DNA of 64,000 nucleotides from Desulfobacteraceae bacterium. Lineage in GTDB: Bacteria > Desulfobacterota > Desulfobacteria > Desulfobacterales > Desulfosarcinaceae. The stretch's first letter is position 1. Every line of letters starts with the position of its first letter. Position numbers and translations under genes: made by a program. The notes below the pieces were generated by a model. It was not told where the DNA came from. It made no database searches and saw only the letters and a list, made by a program, of their open reading frames with translations. The stretch covers positions 1 to 64,000 of the forward strand of contig QZKV01000148.1 of the NCBI GenBank assembly GCA_003599575.1. Reading direction: 5' to 3'. Below, piece by piece: positions 43,921-51,904 of the stretch.

Positions 43921-45693
43921 TCATATATATCCGCGCCGCCCCAAAAAGAGAAGAATTTCCTGAGCGGCCTCATCCGGCGAAATCCCTGTGGTATCGATAC
44001 GCAGTTCCGGCGTTTCGGGGATCTCGTAGGGATCATCAACGCCGGTAAAACCCTTGATCAGGCCGGCCTTGGCTTTGGCATACATCCCTTTGCGGTCCCT
44101 CTTTTCACATTCCGCAATCGGTGTGCTGATGTGCACTTCGATGAAGCCCCCGTGCGCCTCGATCGACTCGCGGATCTCTTTGCGGGTGTTGGCATACGGT
44201 GCAATCGGTGCACAAATGGCGATCCCGCGATTTTTGGTAATCTCGCTGGCCACAAAACCGATGCGGCGGACATTGATATCCCGGTGTTCTTTGGAAAAGC
44301 TTAACTCATTGGATAAGTGGCGCCTGACAATGTCGCCGTCCAGCAGGGTCACCGGCCGCTCGCCGATTTCAAGCATTTGCGCGTAGAGAACCTTGGCTAT
44401 GGTCGATTTTCCGGCACCGGAAAGCCCGGTCAAAAATATGGTGAATCCCTGTTGACGCGGACTGGGATAGGCTTTGCGAATTTGGGTGACCACTTCCGGA
44501 AATGTGGCCCATTCGGGTATGCTGCGACCCAAACGGGTTCTGCGACGGATTTCATCCGCCGACATGGATTGGGTTTGAATGCCTTCGGCGACTTCATCGC
44601 GGGTACGGTATTCATCCTCGAAAGGCAAATACACCAGCTCATCAAAGCCGATGACCGACATGTCGATTTCTTCGGACCACTTTGTAACCATCTCCCGTGT
44701 CTTCCGGCTTTCGTAGAAGGAAATGCCCTTGCTGTCGATCCCGGGGTTGGCATGGTTGTGACCGACAATGAGGTGAGCGCATCCGTAATTTCTGGCCAGG
44801 ATGGCGTGCAGCAATCCTTCGCGTGGGCCGGCCATGCGTGCTGAAAGCGGAAGTAAATTCAGCAGGGTCGTCCCCGGTGGATAATAACGCAGGGCTTCTT
44901 GATAGCAGCGGACCCGTGTATAATAATCGAAGTCATCCGGCATGGTCAAGCCGACGATCGGAAGGATCAGAAGGTTGGCCTTGGCCTCCTGCATGGCTTT
45001 TAGCGTCATTTCGAACTGCGGCTTGTGGATCGGATGGCGGGTCTGAAAGCAAACCACGCGTTTCCATCCCAGCTTTTTATATAAAAAGCTCACTTCGCGG
45101 GGCGACCGGCGGAGTTGTTTGAAATCGAAGTGAAGCGGCAGGCTCAAGACTTCCAGCTTGCCGCCGACATAATAGCTGCCTTCTCTTTCAAACAGGTGCC
45201 GAACCCAGGGATGCTGGAGATCGGTGGTTCCGAGTGTGGCCGATGCTTCAGCCTGCTTGTCAATGGGCCATATGTCTTCCACATGCATGATGGCCAGCAA
45301 AAAGCCTTCCGGATCGCGGATGGCGACGGACTGCCCGCTTTCGATCTGCCGGGCCTGCTTTGCGGATATGCCCAGACACACCGGCAGCGGCCATACCGTG
45401 CCATCCTGCAGCTGCATGCGGTCAAGTACGCTTTCATAGTCTGTTCGAACCATAAATCCGTCGAGCGGAGAAAAGGCCCCGGTGGTGAGCAACTCGATAT
45501 CGCAAAGCTGATGATCATTCAGGGTGATACTGCTCAAATGCAGGGATAAGTCCTTGAGCACAGCCGCTCTTTCATGGTCCACCAGAAGATTTACCAAACC
45601 GTTGCCCGGCTTATCGGGTAGTACTTCCTGTAGCATAAGTTTCCTTCTGACGTATTCGAGAATATGGGTGACAGGTTCAAGGTCCATTGACAT
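43921..45693 (-). CDS. Sat-CysC fusion: ATP sulfurylase-like domain plus APS kinase
   Basis: A 590-residue protein: N-terminal PUA-like and ATP sulfurylase domains (about 20-395) joined to an APS kinase (about 405-590). The kinase is intact: GLSGAGKST (P-loop), LLDGD, SEITKNRGIAICAPIAPY and KGFTGVDDPYEIP. The sulfurylase core is altered: the QxRNPxHxxH consensus reads QTRHPIHKPQ (217-226) and GRDHA reads GHNHA (311-315), so the second His of HxxH, the Arg and the Asp are changed. The protein should make PAPS from APS; making APS itself is doubtful. A sulfate reducer has APS from its dissimilatory Sat. It lies upstream of an exopolysaccharide operon that ends with a sulfotransferase. Confidence 0.88.
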   Translation of the reverse strand: MSMDLEPVTHILEYVRRKLMLQEVLPDKPGNGLVNLLVDHERAAVLKDLSLHLSSITLNDHQLCDIELLTTGAFSPLDGFMVRTDYESVLDRMQLQDGTVWPLPVCLGISAKQARQIESGQSVAIRDPEGFLLAIMHVEDIWPIDKQAEASATLGTTDLQHPWVRHLFEREGSYYVGGKLEVLSLPLHFDFKQLRRSPREVSFLYKKLGWKRVVCFQTRHPIHKPQFEMTLKAMQEAKANLLILPIVGLTMPDDFDYYTRVRCYQEALRYYPPGTTLLNLLPLSARMAGPREGLLHAILARNYGCAHLIVGHNHANPGIDSKGISFYESRKTREMVTKWSEEIDMSVIGFDELVYLPFEDEYRTRDEVAEGIQTQSMSADEIRRRTRLGRSIPEWATFPEVVTQIRKAYPSPRQQGFTIFLTGLSGAGKSTIAKVLYAQMLEIGERPVTLLDGDIVRRHLSNELSFSKEHRDINVRRIGFVASEITKNRGIAICAPIAPYANTRKEIRESIEAHGGFIEVHISTPIAECEKRDRKGMYAKAKAGLIKGFTGVDDPYEIPETPELRIDTTGISPDEAAQEILLFLGRRGYI

Positions 45694-45784
45694 TCATAAG
45701 CGCCAGTGTAGCACCGTACAATGATTCCTTCAAATGATTCGTTGCAATGATGCGTCATTCAGCCACTGTATTTTCTGGACAGCG

Positions 45785-48700
45785 CTATGGAAGCACTTCC
45801 TTGCTGTCCAGCACCTGCCGGATCAATCGGGAGAGATCCTCCATGGTGAGCGGCTTAAGCGCAAAAGCCCGTATGCCCAATGCCTTGGCCCTCTCCTCGG
45901 TGATGTTTTCGCTGTAGCCGGTGCATAAAATAATGGGCAGCCCGGGCCTCAGCCGAAGTATCTGCTCGGCGAGGTCATCGCCGGTCATTTCCGGCATCAC
46001 CATGTCGGTGATCACCAGATCAGATGCGAAAGTATCCTGTTTGAGAAGCGCAAGGGCTTCGTTGCCGCTGTTGCAGCTCCGGACCTTGTATCCGAGAAGA
46101 CCCAGCATGTGCCGGAGCATGTCGGTTTGAAAAACCTCATCGTCCACAAGCAGGATGCGCTCTGTGCCCGTAGGCAAAGCGGTGCCCAAACTCTTGATTT
46201 CCGCCGGCTCGCCTTGGAAGACCGGCAGATAGACGTCAAAGCGCGCGCCTTGACCCGGCGCACTCTTCACGGTTACGGCACCCTTCAGGCTGCTGACAAT
46301 GCCGTGCACCACCGACAGCCCCATACCGGTCCCCTCGCCTTTGGGTTTCGTTGTAAAAAAGGGATCGAAAATGCGCTCGATGTGCTCACCGGCAATACCT
46401 TCGCCGGTATCGGCAACCGTGAGCTTGAGATAGCGGCCCGGTTTCAACCCGGCGGACCGGCTCGCGAGGATTTCGTCCACGGTCAGATCCGTCATGCTGA
46501 TCGTCAGCTTTCCCCCTTTGGCTCGCATGGCATACCCGGAATTGGCGCACAAGTTCATCATGATCTGGTGAATCTGCACCGGGTCGGCCAAAACAACGAC
46601 ATCGCTGCTGATGTCCCGCACTATTTCAATAGTGACCGGTAAAGTGGCACGCACCAGCTTAAGTACCTCTTTGACAACGGTTTTGATTTGAATGGGCTTG
46701 GGTTCAACCTCGCTTTTGCGGCTGAATGTCAGGATTTGCCTGACCAAATCGCCGGCGCGCTCGCCGGCCGCAAGCACGTGCTTCAGGTACCCGTACAAGG
46801 AAGAGTCCTTTTGGGTATCGGTCAAGGCGATCTGGGTGTAGCCGATGATGGCTGCCAGAATATTGTTGAAGTCGTGGGCAATGCCGCCGGCCAGGGTGCC
46901 GAGTGCTTCCATTTTCTGGGCTTGTTTAAGTTGCCGTTCCAGTTGCTGCTGCCGATATTCGCTTTCCGTTCGCTCGGTCACGTCGATGGCAATACCTCCT
47001 AGAGCGGTCAGTGTGTTTTCCTGGAAAATTGGAAAGCGCGTGGTGAGCAGATAACGCTCTTGCAGATCAGGCAGGCGCACGATTTCCATCAAATTGGCCG
47101 CCGCCCGGGCCTGAAGAACGGTTTGATCGTTTTCCTGAAGTTGCAGCGCGGTACGGGCATCCCACACCTGGTTGTCGCACAAACCCAAAAGGCCTGCCGT
47201 ATCGTGGCCCGTGAACTTGGAAAAAGCCCGATTGACATATAGATAGTGCCCGTTGAGGTTTTTCATGAAAGCCAGGCCGGGCAGATGGTGCATGAAGGAC
47301 TCGAACAGCGCCTTGCTCTCCTTGAGCTCCTTTTCAACTTTCTTACGGGTGGTGATGTCGAGCATAATGCCCACCAGCCCGGCCACCTGACCCTCCGCAT
47401 TCCGGAAGGTGGCCTTAAACAGGATGTAGTCGCGTTGTTCCCCATCGGCGGTGATCAATTGATCTTCAAGGATGCGTATGCCGGGCGCAGAGATCATCAA
47501 TAGGTCCTGGCTGTGGTAATGTTCGGCCGTCTCTTTAAAGGTGATGCCGGTCAGGTCGATCAAGCGCCGGCCAAAAATCTGCTCCTTGGGTAGACCGATG
47601 GTTTCCGCATAAGCCGTGTTGCACCCCAGAAAAACGCCTTGATCATCCTTGAAAAATACAGGATTGGGAATTGTATCGATCAAGGTGTTCATGAACTTGA
47701 TATTATCCAACAGGGCTTTTTCAGCCTGCTTGCGGTGGGTGATATCCGATATGACGGTGATCAACCCCAGAATGCGGCCCTCCGGGTCCAGTTTATAGTT
47801 CCAATCGATCTGGACGTCGATGACGCGGCCCGCTTTTGTCCTCTCCCTGCCGTACCATGGGCTCGGCTGGGGAAAGTGCTCCAGCAGATAGGTCAGATGT
47901 TCCTGCAGTTCTTGCCTTTCGTGCTCGTCGGCGCCCAGCTCGAACATCGGTTTGCCGACCAGCTCCTTTTCGCTGTACCCATAGATTCTGGCATGCGCGG
48001 AATTGACGAAAGTAATGGTGCCCAGTGTGTCTATTTCGCGCAGGCCATGTGGAATGGTCTCGATCAGCATTCGAAAGCGTGTTTCGCTTTCCAGCAATGC
48101 CGTTTTGGCCTGACGTCGTTGCCCGATCTCCTGTTGCAGCTCCTCATTTGAACGGATCAGCTCCCCCGTGCGTTGCGCCACCCGCGCCTCCAAGGCCTCG
48201 CGGGCTTGCCGCAATTCCTTCTCGGCGGCTTGCCGGGCAAGCATGGCCTGGCCTGCTTTGAACAAAAGCAGGAGGACGATGATCGTCATGCCCGCTGCAA
48301 TCAAGGTACTGGCGAAACTGCTAATACGCAGCAATCCGGACAGATGCGCCTGCGCTGCGGAAACGTCGTAGTAGATTTCAAGAGCTCCTGAAAAATCCCG
48401 ATCCTTCATGATGGGAATATAGATTTCCATCAAATCCTGGGTAACGGGCTGATCCTCCAGGGTAAGTCCGCCCTTGCGAACGAATCTCGAGTAGATCTCT
48501 CCTTTGGCCAACTTTTCGGAAAAGTACGGCCGGCGGTTGACGTCGCCTACATCTTCAGGTGCGGTGGAATATATGACTTTGCCGGACGCAGCAAACAACT
48601 TGAGCTTGATCAGTTGATAATCCTCTTGGAGTTCACTTACCGCCCTGGGCAAGCCCTCCGGTAAGTCCGCCTCCATGAGTGGCTGGGAGCCGATCTCCAA

Positions 48701-48937
48701 ATGACGCATCAGATGCACCGCCGTTCGGCGTGCTTCCGCCTCATTGTAGCGGGTGAGCTGGTCACGCAGGGCGGGGGCCAGATACAACCAGTTGTAAAAG
48801 GGAAAGCTCAGAACCAACAGCAGGCAGACCACCAGAGTATAGCGCAGCCATGCAATTCCGAAAATGTGGCGGGCGGCTTGAACAGGGTCATACCCGCGCG
48901 GTGGGGATTTTTTCTTAGCGGGAGCTTCCAGAAACAT
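45785..48937 (-). CDS. Hybrid sensor histidine kinase with three PAS domains and receiver
   Basis: A 1050-residue membrane kinase. TM1 (about 28-50) and TM2 (about 205-230) flank a periplasmic sensor of about 150 residues, followed by a coiled coil. Three PAS domains lie near 285-405, 415-540 and 545-665. The HisKA H-box is GGIAHDFNN, in the style of non-orthodox kinases, near 688-696. An HATPase domain (N box MMNLCANSGYAM, G boxes DTGEGIAGEHIERIFDPFF and GEGTGMGLSVV) and a C-terminal receiver (LLVDDE; phospho-Asp in LVITDMVMPEMTG; Lys in FALKPL) complete it. ATG 48937 has GAGG five bases upstream. The signal and target are unknown; a CheY-like receiver is encoded upstream. Confidence 0.92.
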   Translation of the reverse strand: MFLEAPAKKKSPPRGYDPVQAARHIFGIAWLRYTLVVCLLLVLSFPFYNWLYLAPALRDQLTRYNEAEARRTAVHLMRHLEIGSQPLMEADLPEGLPRAVSELQEDYQLIKLKLFAASGKVIYSTAPEDVGDVNRRPYFSEKLAKGEIYSRFVRKGGLTLEDQPVTQDLMEIYIPIMKDRDFSGALEIYYDVSAAQAHLSGLLRISSFASTLIAAGMTIIVLLLLFKAGQAMLARQAAEKELRQAREALEARVAQRTGELIRSNEELQQEIGQRRQAKTALLESETRFRMLIETIPHGLREIDTLGTITFVNSAHARIYGYSEKELVGKPMFELGADEHERQELQEHLTYLLEHFPQPSPWYGRERTKAGRVIDVQIDWNYKLDPEGRILGLITVISDITHRKQAEKALLDNIKFMNTLIDTIPNPVFFKDDQGVFLGCNTAYAETIGLPKEQIFGRRLIDLTGITFKETAEHYHSQDLLMISAPGIRILEDQLITADGEQRDYILFKATFRNAEGQVAGLVGIMLDITTRKKVEKELKESKALFESFMHHLPGLAFMKNLNGHYLYVNRAFSKFTGHDTAGLLGLCDNQVWDARTALQLQENDQTVLQARAAANLMEIVRLPDLQERYLLTTRFPIFQENTLTALGGIAIDVTERTESEYRQQQLERQLKQAQKMEALGTLAGGIAHDFNNILAAIIGYTQIALTDTQKDSSLYGYLKHVLAAGERAGDLVRQILTFSRKSEVEPKPIQIKTVVKEVLKLVRATLPVTIEIVRDISSDVVVLADPVQIHQIMMNLCANSGYAMRAKGGKLTISMTDLTVDEILASRSAGLKPGRYLKLTVADTGEGIAGEHIERIFDPFFTTKPKGEGTGMGLSVVHGIVSSLKGAVTVKSAPGQGARFDVYLPVFQGEPAEIKSLGTALPTGTERILLVDDEVFQTDMLRHMLGLLGYKVRSCNSGNEALALLKQDTFASDLVITDMVMPEMTGDDLAEQILRLRPGLPIILCTGYSENITEERAKALGIRAFALKPLTMEDLSRLIRQVLDSKEVLP

Positions 48938-49130
48938 CAAAGCCTCGCATGCATCGCAGAGCACCTGTGGTGCTGGGCCCCGGATGGCCTATTTGGGGTC
49001 GTTGAAACCTTGCCTCCTCGGACCGCTTTGGCCTGCCGCTCCCATTTTCAGTGGCGGTTGGAATGCGGGATCGACGGTTCCCGCCAGCAAGCTTCGATAT
49101 GCACGAATGGCACCGGAAATGGCGTTTTAC

Positions 49131-49520
49131 TTAGGTTTTCAGCAAACTGTGCAGGCTCCGCGTGATTTCATCCGCTGACGCCGGTTTGGGCAAATAGTCA
49201 TCAGCATCCGAGTACATGGCCCGGTCGCGGGTAAAACGGGTTGAGGTAACGGGGGAGGTTTCGGCCGTCAGAAGCATGATGGGAATGCGGCAGAATTTCT
49301 GATCCTGCTTGAGCAGCTTGCATACCGTATGACCGTCGGTCTCGGGCATAACCACATCAAGAACTATGGCATCGGGTGGATTGGCATGAACCTTCAGCAG
49401 GCACTCACTGCCATCGTAAGCCACATCGACTTCAAATCCTGCTTTCTCCAAGATCCGCTTCACCAGGGCACAATGATCCGGTTCGTCATCCACCACCAGT
49501 ATTCGTTTTTTTACATTCAT
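49131..49520 (-). CDS. Single-domain response regulator (CheY-like)
   Basis: A 129-residue receiver without output domain: RILVVDDEPDHCALV, the phospho-Asp in AIVLDVVMPETDG (about residue 53), Thr in MLLTAET, and Lys in YLPKPAS. It may relay phosphate from the adjacent hybrid kinase or act on a protein target. ATG 49520 gives the normal N-terminus; longer frames have no family support. It sits between the kinase and metF, on the same strand. Confidence 0.88.
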   Translation of the reverse strand: MNVKKRILVVDDEPDHCALVKRILEKAGFEVDVAYDGSECLLKVHANPPDAIVLDVVMPETDGHTVCKLLKQDQKFCRIPIMLLTAETSPVTSTRFTRDRAMYSDADDYLPKPASADEITRSLHSLLKT

Positions 49521-49553
49521 GGGAAATTGCATCCCTGCTGGGGTGGCAGGCGC

Positions 49554-49577
49554 GTTGCGTTCCCAGGGGAACGCAAC
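49554..49577. terminator. Hairpin downstream of metF
   Basis: GTTGCGTTCCC and GGGAACGCAAC form an 11-bp perfect inverted repeat with almost no loop, between the metF stop and the response-regulator start. No U-tract follows, so its role as terminator is only probable. Confidence 0.4.
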
Positions 49578-49611
49578 GGCCAAATGGGTATAAAATTCAA
49601 ACCGAGGCGCT

Positions 49612-50553
49612 TCATTCAATCTTAGGCCTGGGCAATACACCGGCCCGTTCGGCAATCTCCGGCACCTTGTGCTCCCACTCGATGGCCATCAGGTGGACAC
49701 CGGCCACACCTTTCATTTCTTTGAATTCCTGGATCTGCTCGATGGCGAATTTGATGCCTTCTTCGGCCATCTTGCCCTTACCGGCGCCTTCGATGCGCTT
49801 GATCAATTCGGGCGGCACATCCATGCCGGGAACCGATTTGGCCATATACTTGGCCATACCGGCACTCTTCATGGGGGTTACCCCGGCGAGGATGAAGGCC
49901 CTCTCGGTCAATCCCATGTCTACGGCGCGCTTCATGAACTCGCGGAAACGCGGCATATTGTAGATGCATTGGGTCTGGATGAAATCGGCCCCGGCATCGA
50001 TCTTGTTGGCCAGGCGGTAAACGCGGTAATCCACGGGGTCGCCGAACGGATTGCTGGCCGCGCCGATAAACACCTTGGGGGGCATATCGATCTCCTCGTC
50101 ATTGAGAAACTTGCCCTCGTCGCGCATCTTTTTGACCAGGGCAATCAGCTGCATGCTGTCGATGTCGTACACATTCTTGGCTTCGGGATGGTTACCGAAA
50201 GACTGGTGGTCGCCGGACAGACACAGCATGTTGCGAATGCCCAGGGCCGAAATCCCCAGGATATCGCTTTGCATGGCAATGCGGTTGCGGTCGCGGCACA
50301 CCATTTGAAAGTTGGGTTCCAGGCCCGCTTGCACCATCAGTGCGCTGGCCGCCTTGCTGGACATGCGCACAACGGCAGTCTGGTTGTCGGTAACGTTGAT
50401 GGCATCCACCATGCCGCGCAAGTGCTCCATCTTCTCTTTCAGATGCTCCACGTTGGCGCCCTTGGGCGGCCCGCATTCGCCGGTAAAAGCAAAATGACCG
50501 GCTTTGAGGACTTTTTCCAGGTTGCTTCCCGATTTGTAGCCGTTGTCGCTCAT
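49612..50553 (-). CDS. metF: Methylenetetrahydrofolate reductase MetF
   Basis: A 313-residue FAD-dependent TIM-barrel enzyme that interconverts methylene-THF and methyl-THF. FAFTGECGPPKGANVEHLKEK near residue 21 carries the conserved Glu; LCLSGDHQ near 110, GAASNPFGDPVDYRVYRLANKIDAGADFIQTQCIYN (about 164-199) and the C-terminal barrel are typical. The ATG overlaps the upstream metV stop (ATGA). With MetV, MvhD and an HdrA-type protein in one operon, it belongs to the MetFV type known from acetogens such as Moorella, in which electrons pass through the Hdr/Mvh module. In a sulfate reducer it may run oxidatively or reductively in the Wood-Ljungdahl pathway. Confidence 0.94.
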   Translation of the reverse strand: MSDNGYKSGSNLEKVLKAGHFAFTGECGPPKGANVEHLKEKMEHLRGMVDAINVTDNQTAVVRMSSKAASALMVQAGLEPNFQMVCRDRNRIAMQSDILGISALGIRNMLCLSGDHQSFGNHPEAKNVYDIDSMQLIALVKKMRDEGKFLNDEEIDMPPKVFIGAASNPFGDPVDYRVYRLANKIDAGADFIQTQCIYNMPRFREFMKRAVDMGLTERAFILAGVTPMKSAGMAKYMAKSVPGMDVPPELIKRIEGAGKGKMAEEGIKFAIEQIQEFKEMKGVAGVHLMAIEWEHKVPEIAERAGVLPRPKIE

Positions 50554-51218
50554 TTTACCAGTTCCTCCCTTATGCTCTTGCGGGGTCCCCCATCGCGGGC
50601 CGTACGCCAATCCTTGGCGGCCCGGTACACGCGCAGATCGTCCAGCCGGCCTTGCTCCATCTTCTTGTGGACGATCATGTCCCATATACAGACGACATCT
50701 TTGGAAATTTCGCACTTGCCGCCCGCGCTGCCGCCACACGGGCCATGCTGCAGACTTTTGGAGCAGCGCGCGATGGGGCACATGCCGTCATACAGGTGAA
50801 TGATACAGGTACCGCAACCGGCGCACCGCTCTTCCCAGATGCCGTGCTGGACCGCCCCGCCCATAAACTTGGTGTTCACGGTCGGGAAAAAGCGTTGGCT
50901 GGGATAGGCTTCAGCGAGAAATTGCGGCCCGACACCGCAGGCCATCGAGAGCACGGCCTCATAATCATCAAAGCTGTCGCGCAATTGTTCGATGTACTCC
51001 GGATCGCACTGGCGTTCCAGCATGCGCTCTTCGACGATCAGCGGCCGTCCCTCTTTCTTGCGGGCGATTTTTAAGGTGGAAGCCAAAATCTGGACCTCCT
51101 TCAGACCGCCCACATTGCATACCGTGACACACCCTTTGCAGCCGACCAGCATCACTTTATTGTACGGCCTGATCATCTCCTGGATCTCCGCCAGGGGTTT
51201 TCGATCAGCAACTATCAT
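50550..51218 (-). CDS. metV: MetV, iron-sulfur/zinc partner of MetF (MTHFR_C)
   Basis: A 222-residue cytoplasmic protein of the MTHFR_C (MetV) family. Cysteine groups at about 27-34 (GCKGCVTVC), 93, 131-136 (CAGCGTC) and 146-175 (CPIARCSKSLQHGPCGGSAGGKC) bind Fe-S clusters or zinc. In Moorella, MetV binds MetF and links it to the HdrA/MvhD electron module. Its stop overlaps metF (ATGA), and mvhD is 158 nt upstream. No ORF-shortening or missing cluster residue was seen. Confidence 0.9.
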   Translation of the reverse strand: MIVADRKPLAEIQEMIRPYNKVMLVGCKGCVTVCNVGGLKEVQILASTLKIARKKEGRPLIVEERMLERQCDPEYIEQLRDSFDDYEAVLSMACGVGPQFLAEAYPSQRFFPTVNTKFMGGAVQHGIWEERCAGCGTCIIHLYDGMCPIARCSKSLQHGPCGGSAGGKCEISKDVVCIWDMIVHKKMEQGRLDDLRVYRAAKDWRTARDGGPRKSIREELVK

Positions 51219-51376
51219 GTTTCACCTCATCCACATTGGTTTGTCCGTAGGCCCGTTACCCGTTTTGCCATGGTCCGTTGGCCCGTGGCCCATTATCATA
51301 GATGGTTTGGGGCTCAGGTTTTGGAACAATTGCACCCGCCGGAAATCAACCCCATTCCTTCATTTTTCACTTTTTG

Positions 51377-51796
51377 CTAATTACAACGGTTCAACGGACT
51401 AGGGCCCAATTGTTTGGCCCGTTCGGTCATCTCCGTGGCAATCTCGGCAAACCGCGGGCCCTGGGCCGAGGAGAGATTGAACATCTCCACGCGTTCGCTT
51501 TCCATGTTGATCTCTTTCAGTGTTCGCTTCACATATTCGACTTTGCGGCGGGTTTTCAGATTTCCTTCCAGGAAATGGCATTCACCCTCCAGTCAGCCGG
51601 CCACATAGACGGCATCGGCGCCGTCTTCAATAGCTCTCAACAGATGCAAAATGTCCACACGGCCGGTGCAGGGCACCTGGATCACTTTCACGCTGGGCGG
51701 ATAGTTCAGCCGCATGGAACCGGCCAGATCGCCGGCTGCATAAGCGCAGTACTTGCAGCAGAAGGCGACGATTTGGGGTTCGAACGTTGCACTCAT
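51377..51796 (-). CDS. mvhD: MvhD, iron-sulfur electron-transfer subunit; selenoprotein (UGA = Sec at codon 68)
   Basis: A 139-residue subunit that passes electrons into HdrA. The first 67 codons read MSATFEPQIVAFCCKYCAYAA to VAG and end at TGA (51593-51595). Reading through in the same frame gives LEGECHFLEGNLKTRRKV and then 72 codons to TAG at 51377-51379. The TGA stands exactly where MvhD has Cys in VAGCxxGxCHYxxGN, so it is selenocysteine and not a stop. VhuD of methanogens is a known selenoprotein. Other ligand motifs are FCCKYC and PCTGRVD. A bSECIS-like hairpin follows the UGA. A strong ribosome site (GGAGAAAGGAAAGG) precedes the ATG. Automatic gene callers would truncate this gene. 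Confidence 0.93.
51560..51576 (-). promoter_or_regulatory. bSECIS-like hairpin for selenocysteine insertion
   Basis: ATTTCC-TGGAA-GGAAAT forms a 6-bp stem with a 5-nt loop containing GG. It starts 16 nt after the UGA codon, within the window in which bacterial SECIS elements place their apical loop. It lies inside the mvhD coding sequence. Confidence 0.65.
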
Positions 51797-51904
51797 GGCC
51801 TTTCCTTTCTCCTGTTTGGTTAAGCTGTTTGGCATTTCATTTGCTCGGCAATCGGTCCTTAAAAGCGTAACCGCTTGTTTAATCGGTCAATGCTGAAGAA
51901 CCAC

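Noticed and set aside
51399-51835. mvhD as a pseudogene broken by a stop codon, or a shorter frame 51399-51581 as a separate gene
   Set aside because: The TGA sits at a known Sec/Cys position and the same frame continues with family motifs. The shorter frame is an out-of-phase shadow without family features.
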